Below, in pieces: positions 54,743-62,354 of a DNA stretch of 64,000 bases. Both the position numbers and the translations under genes were made by a program. Under the pieces are notes generated by a model. The model had not been told where the DNA came from. It did not search any database and saw only the letters and a list, made by a program, of their open reading frames with translations. Position 1 is the stretch's first letter. Each line of letters opens with the position of its first letter. Source of the DNA: CAVXSP01 sp963724645 (lineage in GTDB: Bacteria; Acidobacteriota; Vicinamibacteria; Vicinamibacterales; SCN-69-37); contig CAVRVJ010000001.1 in assembly GCA_963724645.1 (NCBI GenBank), positions 806,001 through 870,000 on the forward strand. The letters run 5' to 3'.

Positions 54743-55657
54743 ATGGATCGTCGTCGAGCCATTCTGGCTGCCGCTCTTGCAGCCGCCTTCGGCATTAGCC
54801 TTCTCGCACAAGCGCAGGCGCCCGCGCCGCAGCCTGGCGGCGGGCGAGGTCAAGGCGCCCGGGGTCAGGGCGGCACGCCGGCCATCCCCGGTCAGAACCC
54901 GAACGGCATGCACATCTACATTCGATCGGGACTGAAGACCCACGGCCCCGGCAAACACGATTACCCGCAGTTTCTCGCGGACTGGAGCAAGGTGCTGACC
55001 GAGCACGGCGCCATCGTGGACGGCTCGTACCATTCGCCGACCGCCGTCGAGCTCGAAAAGACCGACGTCGTCGTCATGTACAAGGGTGACGCCGGTTACA
55101 TGACTGATACGGAAAAGGCCGACCTCGAGGCCTACGTCAGGCGCGGAGGCGGCCTCGTGACATTCCACGACACCTTGTGCGGTCCCGATCCGGCGTACTA
55201 CGCGACGCTCGTCGGCGGCGGGAAGAAGCACGGCGAAACCAATTTCACGCTCGAGGCGGAGATCCCGTACACGATCGTCGACAAGGCCAACCCGATCATG
55301 CAGGGCATGTCGGATTTCACGCTCAAGGAAGATGAGGCCTTCTACTCGATGACATGGGCGACGGATCCCAAGATCAACGTGCTGGCCAACGCCAGGATTG
55401 CGGCAACGCCGAGCGCGGTGACCGCGGGCCATGCCGGGGAAATCGTCCCGCAGATGTGGACGTACGAGCACACGCTTGCCGGCGGAACGACCCCGGCACG
55501 CGCGTTCGTGTGGATGCAGGGACACGACTACGTCAACTTTGCGGATCCCCAGCTCCAGCCCATGCTGCTGCGCGGCATCGCCTGGGCGGCCAAGAGGCCG
55601 GTGGACGAGCTTGCGAGCTATAAGCCGGCCGCGCGCGGGGGACGGGGCGGACAATAG
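54743..55657 (+). CDS. ThuA-domain secreted protein without EF-hands
   Basis: A 304-residue exported ThuA protein. It has a signal peptide (ending AQAQ), a G/R/Q linker, then GMHIYIRSGLKTHGPGKHDY, LTEHGAIVDGSYHSPTAVEL, DVVVMYKGDAGYMTDTEKAD, GGGLVTFHDTLCGPDPAYYA and WTYEHTLAGGTTPARAFVWM. It ends LQPMLLRGIAWAAKRPVDEL. Unlike the pair at 41590-44892 the fold is not interrupted by EF-hands. It lies 24 bases after the dehydrogenase gene and probably belongs to its operon. The function is inferred only from the family (3-keto-sugar related). Confidence 0.82.
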   Translation: MDRRRAILAAALAAAFGISLLAQAQAPAPQPGGGRGQGARGQGGTPAIPGQNPNGMHIYIRSGLKTHGPGKHDYPQFLADWSKVLTEHGAIVDGSYHSPTAVELEKTDVVVMYKGDAGYMTDTEKADLEAYVRRGGGLVTFHDTLCGPDPAYYATLVGGGKKHGETNFTLEAEIPYTIVDKANPIMQGMSDFTLKEDEAFYSMTWATDPKINVLANARIAATPSAVTAGHAGEIVPQMWTYEHTLAGGTTPARAFVWMQGHDYVNFADPQLQPMLLRGIAWAAKRPVDELASYKPAARGGRGGQ

Positions 55658-55663
55658 GCACCT

Positions 55664-55705
55664 TCGAACTTCAACGTCCAAACTCGAAACTTCGAAGCTT
55701 GAACT
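55664..55705. repeat. Degenerate TTCGAA-type short repeats
   Basis: The 66-base gap between the ThuA and FAH-family genes contains CTTCGAACTTC, AAACTCGAAACTTCG and AAGCTTGAACTTTCG, a loose 7-8 base periodicity of GAA/CTT units. It includes two TTCGAA palindromes. Confidence 0.4.
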
Positions 55706-55723
55706 TTCGTCAGAAGGATCGCG

Positions 55724-56611
55724 ATGAAGCTGTTACGTTACGGCGAAGTGGGCCACGAGAAACCTGGCGTTCTGGACGCGAGCGGCGTAATCCGCGACCT
55801 TTCCGGTGTCGTCTCCGATATCGGAGGCCGTGCCCTGCTGCCCGAGTCCATCGAGCGGCTCCGCGGGCTTGACCTGCGCACGCTGCCACGCGTTCCGGGC
55901 ACTCCGCGGCTCGGCCCTTGCGTCGGCCAGGTGGGAAAGTTCATCGCGATCGGCTTGAACTACTCGGATCATGCGGCCGAATCCGGCATGGCCGTGCCTG
56001 CCGAGCCCATCGTGTTCATGAAAGCGACCTCGTGCATCATGGGGCCGAGCGATGACATTGTGATCCCGCGCGGCTCGCAGAAGACCGACTGGGAGGTCGA
56101 GCTCGGCATCGTCATCGGCAGACCGGCGAGCTATGTGGACGAGGCCGACGCCTTCGATCACATCGCCGGATATTGCGTCGTCAATGACATCTCGGAGCGG
56201 AAATTCCAGCTCGAGGGCACAGGCCAGTGGGTCAAGGGCAAGAGCGCGGATACGTTCGGCCCGATCGGTCCGTGGCTTGTCACGACCGACGAGATTCCCG
56301 ACTGGCAGAATCTACCCCTTTGGCTGGAGGTCAACGGCCGGCGCCACCAGAACGGCTCGACCAACCGGATGATCTACGGCGTGCCGCATCTGGTCAGTTA
56401 TCTCAGCCGCTTCATGAGCCTGCAGCCCGGCGACGTGATCGCCACCGGCACGCCGCCAGGCGTTGGTCACGGCATGAAGCCGCCGGTGTACTTGTGTCCC
56501 GGCGACACTGTCCGGCTCGGCATCGAAGGATTGGGCGAACAACGCCAGCACGTCGTCGCCTACGACGCCGCCCGGCCGGCGTCGGCTCGGAGCCAGCCGG
56601 CGTATCGGTAA
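55724..56611 (+). CDS. Fumarylacetoacetate-hydrolase-family enzyme
   Basis: A 295-residue cytosolic FAH-family protein. It has GKFIAIGLNYSDHAAESGMA, PIVFMKATSCIMGPSDDIVI, KTDWEVELGIVIGRPASYVD (metal-binding glutamates), GYCVVNDISERKFQLEGTGQ, WVKGKSADTFGPIGPWLVT and GDVIATGTPPGVGHGMKPP. The GQWVKGKSADTFGPIGPWLVT-type block is typical of the subgroup annotated as 2,4-diketo-3-deoxy-L-fuconate hydrolase or ureidoglycolate lyase. The first suits the sugar-oxidation neighbourhood, but the specific substrate is inference. It converges on the aldose epimerase gene. Confidence 0.82.
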   Translation: MKLLRYGEVGHEKPGVLDASGVIRDLSGVVSDIGGRALLPESIERLRGLDLRTLPRVPGTPRLGPCVGQVGKFIAIGLNYSDHAAESGMAVPAEPIVFMKATSCIMGPSDDIVIPRGSQKTDWEVELGIVIGRPASYVDEADAFDHIAGYCVVNDISERKFQLEGTGQWVKGKSADTFGPIGPWLVTTDEIPDWQNLPLWLEVNGRRHQNGSTNRMIYGVPHLVSYLSRFMSLQPGDVIATGTPPGVGHGMKPPVYLCPGDTVRLGIEGLGEQRQHVVAYDAARPASARSQPAYR

Positions 56612-56627
56612 AGACGCCGGAGTCTTT
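56610..56627. terminator. Short bidirectional terminator-like hairpin
   Basis: AAAGAC-gccgga-GTCTTT lies between the convergent FAH-family and aldose epimerase genes. It resembles the GACGCCGGA-containing structure at 9754. Confidence 0.5.
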
Positions 56628-57731
56628 TCAGAATCCGCTCGGCCGGATCCAGAAGCTCTCTTGCCAGACTCCGCGTGGCGGAATGCTCTGCAGTTCCTTG
56701 TACAGGCCCTTCTGAGCGAGGTTCATCGCGTCGGTGATGCCGGCCATCGGCTCGAAGCAGACGAAGTTTCTCGGCTGCTGGCCGCCGCGGCCGCCCGCGC
56801 CGGCGGCCGTCGCGTTCAATCCGGGGTTCGGCGCCCAGATGACCACCGAGCGCCAGTTCGGTCCGAGGGAGACGTGCACTTGCTGGCTGCCGGTGCCCGA
56901 CACCGTCATGGTCGCGCGCCCCGATGCGTCGCGCACGAGGTCACCATAGACATCGTCGAGATCGTAGTCTTTGAGCGGAATGTTCTGCGGGTCGGGAAAC
57001 TGCTTCTCAATCGGCTCGGTCTCGCCCGTCGGTACTTTCGTTGCTGCCAGCAGCCAACGGGTCTTCGCGCCAATCGAGATCTTCCAGTCGGGCCGCGGCG
57101 TGTCGGTCACCTGAAAGTAGGGGTGAAAGCCAATCGCAACCGGCATCGGGTCGATGCTGTGATTCGTGATTTTCGTCGCCACTTCGAGCACACCGTTTTG
57201 CAGCCGATATGTCATCTCGATGGTGTGCGCGAACGGAAACTGCTTCATCCACATCGGGCGAGTGGAAAACTCGAGCCTGCTGGTCACCCAGGCCGAGTTG
57301 TTGTCAGCCTTGACCTCCACCACGTCCCATGACACCGGCGCCTGCGCATTGCCGGTGAGAAATCCGTGGATGGGGATCTCGCCGCGAACATTGCCGAGCT
57401 GCATGTCGAACGCGTATCGCTTGCCGTTGGCGTAGAACGCCTGCTCGTCGAGACGGTTGGCCCACGGCCCGACGAACGGAATACCGGTCAGGCCTCCCTT
57501 GAAGGCCTCGGCAGACGTGCCCGAGAAGACCAGGACGTTGTGGCCCTTGACGAGCATCTCGAATGCGACGTTGCCGGCCGATGGTTTCACCGATACGGTC
57601 GTCTGCGCCTTGGCGTCCTGAAGATGAACGATGTCACCGCTCTGCGTCGCGGTGTAACCAGATGGCTGCACGGCGGCCATCATACGTAATCCGATCGGGA
57701 TCATCAGGACAAACGCGAGCATCTGGCGCAT
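56628..57731 (-). CDS. Secreted aldose 1-epimerase-like protein
   Basis: A 367-residue exported protein of the aldose-1-epimerase (galactose mutarotase) superfamily. A signal peptide (MRQMLAFVLMIPIGLRMMAA) is followed by GIPFVGPWANRLDEQAFYAN (the conserved Asn-Arg), IPIHGFLTGNAQAPVSWDVV (His), AIGFHPYFQVTD (catalytic His about 202) and FVCFEPMAGITDAMNLAQKG (catalytic Glu about 325). It would interconvert sugar anomers in the periplasm, useful to an anomer-specific sugar dehydrogenase. The ATG at 57731 is chosen because it places the signal peptide first; longer frames enter the palindromic repeat. Confidence 0.85.
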   Translation of the reverse strand: MRQMLAFVLMIPIGLRMMAAVQPSGYTATQSGDIVHLQDAKAQTTVSVKPSAGNVAFEMLVKGHNVLVFSGTSAEAFKGGLTGIPFVGPWANRLDEQAFYANGKRYAFDMQLGNVRGEIPIHGFLTGNAQAPVSWDVVEVKADNNSAWVTSRLEFSTRPMWMKQFPFAHTIEMTYRLQNGVLEVATKITNHSIDPMPVAIGFHPYFQVTDTPRPDWKISIGAKTRWLLAATKVPTGETEPIEKQFPDPQNIPLKDYDLDDVYGDLVRDASGRATMTVSGTGSQQVHVSLGPNWRSVVIWAPNPGLNATAAGAGGRGGQQPRNFVCFEPMAGITDAMNLAQKGLYKELQSIPPRGVWQESFWIRPSGF

Positions 57732-57783
57732 CGGGCTCGCGCCGGCCTCGAGACCGGCGCCTCCGGGATGAACAGTCCCGATA

Positions 57784-57869
57784 CGGAAAGTCACTTGACT
57801 TGACGTGGTAGGTTGCGCCCGCGCCCTCGCGGGCGCGCGACGATACCACGTCAAGTCAAGTGCTTTCCG
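57784..57869. repeat. Dispersed palindromic repeat, copy 2
   Basis: CACTTGACTTGACGTGGTA (57792-57810) is perfectly repeated in inverse at 57844-57862. CGGAAAG (57784-57790) pairs with CTTTCCG (57863-57869) just outside, and the core GCGCCCGCG/CGCGGGCGC folds too. Copy 1 lies at 1221-1309. Here it sits between the epimerase start and the stop of the next dehydrogenase gene, both on the minus strand. Confidence 0.9.
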
Positions 57870-57891
57870 GGATTAGAGACGCGGCCGTCCG

Positions 57892-60741
57892 TCAAGCCGG
57901 CGGCCTGACTTCGTACAACCTCAGTCGCTGAATCGTCCAGGCCGGCGCGCTGGCCGCGCTGCCTGTTTGCGTGATGCGGACGAATCTTGCCTGCACCGGC
58001 GTGAAGGTCGCGACCGTGCTGGAGCCCGTCCCCTGCCCTTCAGCGACCGGCGTCCAGTTCGTGCCGTCCATTGAGACCTGCACCTGATACCCAATCGGGA
58101 AGCCGATGGGCGGCGGAGGTCCGGCGGGCGCGCCTCGCCCCCCGCCGATGCCCGTGCGTGTCGGCGCACCGGGCTCCACGGGACCTTGCGGCGGAGCCGT
58201 CGATTCGAACTGTAGCTCGGTGAGCGAAATCGGCGCCGGCAATTCAACCTGCACCCACATGCCTGGCTGCTGTGGCGTGCCCGACGTCCACGGGTTGATA
58301 GTGAGCGCGTTGGCGGCGATGGCGGCGTTGTGGCTCGCCGTTACCTTCCACGTCGGCTGCACGATGGCCTGGCGAGGCAGCGCAGCCGAGATCTCGTCGG
58401 CGGTCCACTGCCTGGTGCTGCCCGCTGTTGCCGCGCGCACGCGCGAGACATCAGACGGTGAGATCAGATCCCCGACATTGCCGAAATCATTGCGAATGTA
58501 CGAACCAATGGCGGCGACCCAGTCATCCGGGTTCTGCCCCATCGGGATCATGACTTCGGTGTACTGCTCGCCGTCGATCGGACCAGTCACGCCATGCAGC
58601 AGCGCCCGGATCACGTAGTCGCGATGACCGACGACGCGCGGAGAACCGGCCAGCGGAGGCGCCATCGTCGTGCCGGCGGGCGCTCCGGGCTTCGGGGTGC
58701 CTCGCCCGTCGTCGCCGTGGCAGGAGAAGCAGATTTCCGTGTAGATGGCGCGCCCCTTGTCGAGCATCACCATTTCGGACGGCGTTCGCACCGGCGGGTT
58801 CGCGCCGAAGATGCCTGCCGTCGGCGCGGCCGTCCCCTTCAAAATCGCGTCCGCCACGAGCTGCACACCTTTCGCCTTGTTCGACGATTGCGTGTCCACA
58901 ATGGCCGTCTTCGCGTCGGGCACTTTCAGTGTGTTGAGCGTCAGCACGGACTGGATCACGACGTCGGTCTCGGGATCCCTGGCCATGTGCTTGTAGTCGT
59001 TCGCAAACGACTTGTCGCCGCTCTTGTACAACGTCTCGCTCGCGCGAATCGCCTGCAGGCGGATCTGCGGATCGCGGTCTTCCATCGCGGCGCGCGCGAG
59101 CGGAGCGTCGAGCGAGCCCAGCCCCTCGAGCGTCCAGAGCGCGTGAATCCGCGCCAGCTGATTTGTTGAGGTCCGGACGATCTGCCGGAGCGTGGGGACG
59201 ACCGATTTGTCCTGCTTCAGCACGAGCAGTTGCTGCGCCATGTCACGCCACCAGCCGTTCGGATGCGATAAATGCGTCACGAGCTGCGCGGCGGTCTCGT
59301 TCAACATGCGCGGCGGCGTCGTGTCGCGGGGCGTGCCTTCGTACGTCAGGCGCCAGACGCGGCCGTGGCGCACGACCTTGTCGAGCTGATATTGCTCGAC
59401 GCGCGCGCGAAGGTAGGTGCCTGGGCCGGACCACTGCGACTCCTGCACGATGCCGCGATACATGTCCGTGATGTACATCGTGCCGTCTGGTGCAGTGGTG
59501 AGGTCAGTCGGACGGAACAACGGGTCGGTCGACCGGATGAACTCGGACAGCGGATACGCGTTGCGCAGCTGGGTCAGCCCCTCGGCTTTGATCGGATGAA
59601 GCCGCCGGACGATGCGGGCCACGACCTCTCCGTAGAAGTAGTCGCCGATCATGTCTTTCGGCAGCCGGTCGCCGCGATACACGTCGTTGCCGGCGGCGCC
59701 TGTTCCGCGTGCGAGCGATCCATCGGGCATGCGGGTGGCGTTGAGGCCGCCCTGCATGTCGGCAATCAGCACCGGGGCGCCCCATGTGATCGTGAGATCG
59801 GGCTCGAATTGATCGGGATTCGCGAAGTTGCCGTATTCGATCGGAAACTGAAAGTACCCCGGCATGCCGCTCGCGCCGGCCTGGAACCAGGGCTTGCCGT
59901 AATTGTCCTGCGTCACGCCCCACTGGGATCCGTTGGCGCCAGTCGGCTCCCTGATCACGCCGTTGGGCGTCCAGCGGAGACGCACGGCGTTGACCGTGCT
60001 GTACAGCCAGTTGTCCATCGACCACATCAGCCCGCTCTCCTGATGCTCGACGTTCGCCAGCCGGCCGAACCCGCTTGCGAACAGATCCTTCTTGTCCGCC
60101 ACGCCGTCGCCGTTCGTGTCCGTGTATTTCCAGACCTCATCTGCGTTCGATTCCTTCGTCAGAATCGCATTCGCACCGATGGGCATCACGAAACGCGGAA
60201 AGCTGAGCTTGTCGACGAACACATGGTGCGTCTCGTAGACGCCGTCGTTGTCGCGATCCTCGTGGACGGAAATGCGGCCGACCGGCAGGAGTTCCCCGCT
60301 GCCGTCTTTGTCCTGCATGTAACCTCGCAGCTCGAGCACGAACATCCGGCCGTTGCCGTCGAACGCGATTTGCGCGGACTCTTCGATATCGGGATCCGCC
60401 AGCACCGCCTGCAGTTTGAAGCCGGGCGGCATCCAGAGACGCTTTGCTTCTTCCGCCGGCGGGAGCGGCAGCACCGGCGTCCTGGGCGAGAAATCCACGT
60501 TCGCATATGCCGGGTCGTCTCGCATCGATCCACCGACATTGACGCCGGTGTTGCCGCGGCCGCCTCGTCCACCAGCCCGGCCAGCGGGGCCGCCTGGCGC
60601 GCCGGGGGCCGCCGGCGGCGCGCCCTGGCCGGCGCCCCCTTGTGGCGGCGCACCTTGTTGCGCCAGCAGCGAAAAGCCGGCTGCCGTGATCAACAGAACG
60701 ACCAGGGAAAGAGAACGGCATGACGAGGAGTGGTGGGACAT
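57892..60741 (-). CDS. Secreted propeller/HEAT/cytochrome c dehydrogenase-like protein with discoidin domain, intact
   Basis: The only uninterrupted copy (949 residues) of this architecture in the window, and the best template for the others. It has a signal peptide (about 1-30), G/A/P linker, propeller (DFSPRTPVLPLPPAEEAKRL, WMPPGFKLQAVLADPDIEES, IAFDGNGRMFVLELRGYMQD, EVWKYTDTNGDGVADKKDLF), TAPDGTMYITDMYRGIVQES, HEAT-like repeats (about 510-620), c-haem EICFSCHGDDGRGTPKPGA (about 670), YVIRALLHGVTGPIDGEQY, and a discoidin domain (about 800-949) with GYQVQVSMDGTNWTPVAEGQ. The TNGDGVADKKD segment is a dockerin/EF-hand-like calcium loop. The substrate is unknown. I chose the ATG at 60741; the longer frame lacks a signal peptide at its start. 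Confidence 0.85.
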   Translation of the reverse strand: MSHHSSSCRSLSLVVLLITAAGFSLLAQQGAPPQGGAGQGAPPAAPGAPGGPAGRAGGRGGRGNTGVNVGGSMRDDPAYANVDFSPRTPVLPLPPAEEAKRLWMPPGFKLQAVLADPDIEESAQIAFDGNGRMFVLELRGYMQDKDGSGELLPVGRISVHEDRDNDGVYETHHVFVDKLSFPRFVMPIGANAILTKESNADEVWKYTDTNGDGVADKKDLFASGFGRLANVEHQESGLMWSMDNWLYSTVNAVRLRWTPNGVIREPTGANGSQWGVTQDNYGKPWFQAGASGMPGYFQFPIEYGNFANPDQFEPDLTITWGAPVLIADMQGGLNATRMPDGSLARGTGAAGNDVYRGDRLPKDMIGDYFYGEVVARIVRRLHPIKAEGLTQLRNAYPLSEFIRSTDPLFRPTDLTTAPDGTMYITDMYRGIVQESQWSGPGTYLRARVEQYQLDKVVRHGRVWRLTYEGTPRDTTPPRMLNETAAQLVTHLSHPNGWWRDMAQQLLVLKQDKSVVPTLRQIVRTSTNQLARIHALWTLEGLGSLDAPLARAAMEDRDPQIRLQAIRASETLYKSGDKSFANDYKHMARDPETDVVIQSVLTLNTLKVPDAKTAIVDTQSSNKAKGVQLVADAILKGTAAPTAGIFGANPPVRTPSEMVMLDKGRAIYTEICFSCHGDDGRGTPKPGAPAGTTMAPPLAGSPRVVGHRDYVIRALLHGVTGPIDGEQYTEVMIPMGQNPDDWVAAIGSYIRNDFGNVGDLISPSDVSRVRAATAGSTRQWTADEISAALPRQAIVQPTWKVTASHNAAIAANALTINPWTSGTPQQPGMWVQVELPAPISLTELQFESTAPPQGPVEPGAPTRTGIGGGRGAPAGPPPPIGFPIGYQVQVSMDGTNWTPVAEGQGTGSSTVATFTPVQARFVRITQTGSAASAPAWTIQRLRLYEVRPPA

Positions 60742-60796
60742 GGAGACCTCGGAACCGTGAATTCTGTTGTCGTATACTCGCGGACACAATAACAGG

Positions 60797-60808
60797 ATTT
60801 TCGAAAAT
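60797..60808. promoter_or_regulatory. ATTTTCGAAAAT palindrome
   Basis: A perfect 12-bp palindrome in the divergent gap between the dehydrogenase (minus) and DUF1080 (plus) genes. Related sites lie at 61956-61965 and 62183-62194. Confidence 0.5.
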
Positions 60809-60857
60809 TTCACCTCAGGCTCGAACCGAGAGGCGATTTCCTGAAGGAGCATGGGCC

Positions 60858-61880
60858 ATGCGAAAGAGGCACGTTTTTCTCATCTGTGGGATTGCAGTGG
60901 CGGCCGGCGTGATGCCGATGCTGGCGGGACAGGGTGTACCGGGACCGACCGTTCCCACCGGCGGCGTCGTGACGCCTCCGCCGGCACCGGCACCAGCGAC
61001 TGGCCGACAGGGTGGAACGGCGGTGCCAGGCGGCGTCGCGACCGATCCGGCGAATCCGCGTCCGAACCAGCCGAACTTCATCGGCTTCGAACGGCCGGCG
61101 CCGCCGATGAACATTCCGGCGGGCTTCACGCCGCTCTTCAACGGCGAGAACCTCGCGGGCTGGCACGTCAGTCCGATCAATCATCATGGCCACACCCCCG
61201 ACTTCCACGTGCAGCAGGGCCTGATCGTCGGCACGCAGATGCCGCTCGGGGGCGGCGGCATTCTTCTCACTGACAGGAAGTTCAAGAACTTCGAGCTCTA
61301 CATGGAAGTGAAGCCGGATTGGGGCTGTGACAGCGGCCTGTTCTTCCGGTCGACTGAATGGGGCGCGGCCTACCAGGTCACGATGGACTACTTGCCCGGC
61401 GGCAGCATCGGAGCGGTGATTTGCGAGGGCGGCATGCAGGGATGCGGGCGCGCCGGTGGCGCGGGAGCGGCGCCGGCCGCTCGAGGTCAGACGCCAGGCG
61501 GCCCCGCGCCGCCCGGAGGCGCCGCCGCAAATGCACAACCAGGCGGCGCAGCGCGCGGGGCGGGTCCGCGAGGTGCGGGCACGCCGACAATCGTCCCGGG
61601 CATTGCGCTCGGCGGTGCCACAGCGGTTGGCGAAAACCCCTGGATGAAAGTCTGGAAACGTGAGGATTGGAACACTGTCCGGATTCGTGTGACCGGCGAC
61701 GTCCCACACGCGATCGTGTGGCTCAACGACACCCAGATCACGGACTACACAGACACGGCCAATCATGCCGTCGACAACGCGATCGAAGGCCCGATCGCCA
61801 TCCAGGTGCATGGCGGTCCGCAGCGTTGGGTACCGGGCGGATTCTGGCGATGGCGCGTGATTGCGATTAAGGAACTCTGA
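60858..61880 (+). CDS. Secreted DUF1080 (3-keto-disaccharide hydrolase domain) protein
   Basis: A 340-residue exported DUF1080 protein. A signal peptide (about 1-25) is followed by a P/A/G linker, GFTPLFNGENLAGWHVSPIN (the diagnostic FNGxxLxGWH opening), GLIVGTQMPLGGGGILLTDR, NFELYMEVKPDWGCDSGLFF, and a long G/A/P/R-rich insert (about 195-245). It then resumes ENPWMKVWKREDWNTVRIRV and AIQVHGGPQRWVPGGFWRW. Known members cleave 3-keto-glycosides. The ATG at 60858 is chosen for the signal peptide. It diverges from the intact propeller/cytochrome gene across 116 bases containing a TTTTCGAAAA palindrome, so the two may be co-regulated. Confidence 0.85.
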   Translation: MRKRHVFLICGIAVAAGVMPMLAGQGVPGPTVPTGGVVTPPPAPAPATGRQGGTAVPGGVATDPANPRPNQPNFIGFERPAPPMNIPAGFTPLFNGENLAGWHVSPINHHGHTPDFHVQQGLIVGTQMPLGGGGILLTDRKFKNFELYMEVKPDWGCDSGLFFRSTEWGAAYQVTMDYLPGGSIGAVICEGGMQGCGRAGGAGAAPAARGQTPGGPAPPGGAAANAQPGGAARGAGPRGAGTPTIVPGIALGGATAVGENPWMKVWKREDWNTVRIRVTGDVPHAIVWLNDTQITDYTDTANHAVDNAIEGPIAIQVHGGPQRWVPGGFWRWRVIAIKEL

Positions 61881-61932
61881 GCCCGCTCAGGTTGTGCGAG
61901 CGCGCGGATGCGCGCGAGCCCGCGCGAACGGC

Positions 61933-61959
61933 GCGGGGATCGTGGGGCCCCGCCCTTTT
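61933..61959 (+). terminator. Rho-independent terminator-like hairpin
   Basis: GCGGGG (61933-61938) pairs with CCCCGC (61948-61953) around a nine-base loop, followed by CCTTTT. It ends about 80 bases after the DUF1080 stop. Confidence 0.6.
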
Positions 61960-61965
61960 CGAAAA
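61956..61965. promoter_or_regulatory. TTTTCGAAAA palindrome
   Basis: The same core palindrome as at 60797, here between the DUF1080 stop and the TonB receptor gene. It overlaps the terminator tail, which lowers confidence in a regulatory role. Confidence 0.35.
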
Positions 61966-62182
61966 TGCGGATCGGTATCGATGACATCGTGCTGGCACTC
62001 GCGTCACCCAGCGGGAAAATGTAGATCCTCATACTGAGGACCTGTGAGTACGAGGGAACTGCGTCAACCTGCGCTTTGAGCTCAGGCCGAACTCCCCGCC
62101 TGCGCTCGAGCATCTGGACACGTTCTAGTCGTTGTTGGGACCCGTTTGACGCCTCGAGCCGTGACTTACCCACGGAAGGGCG

Positions 62183-62194
62183 ATTATCGAAAAT
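62183..62194. promoter_or_regulatory. ATTATCGAAAAT, partly matching site
   Basis: One base away from the 12-bp palindrome at 60797 and about 160 bases before the TonB receptor start. Confidence 0.35.
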
Positions 62195-62354
62195 CAGATC
62201 TTTTGTCGATACACCCGTGCTAGTATCCGCGAGAACCCATTGATAGCTCGCAGCCCTCTCCCAAAGGGGGCTTCGTCGTTCGGGCGCGCCGCGTGGCGGC
62301 CCGGAGGCGGGTGAATAGGCGTGAGTCGTTTCATCGCTTGGAGGAAGGGTTGCT

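Larger units (their letters stand above)
61881..62354. other. 474-base intergenic region before the TonB receptor gene
   Basis: No gene is supported here. It holds a terminator-like hairpin after the DUF1080 gene (61933-61959), a TTTTCGAAAA palindrome (61956-61965), a partly matching site (62183-62194), a small CCTCA-tac-TGAGG hairpin near 62026, and GGAGG 9-10 bases before the receptor ATG. The remaining bases, about 61970-62340, could hold a long leader, but I see no recognised riboswitch. Confidence 0.5.

Noticed and set aside
55664..55705. Possible CRISPR or tandem-repeat array
   Set aside because: Units are only 7-8 bases, degenerate and not separated by unique spacers.
58594..60723. 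Plus-strand frames of up to 483 codons opposite the intact dehydrogenase
   Set aside because: Shadows of a strongly supported minus-strand gene.
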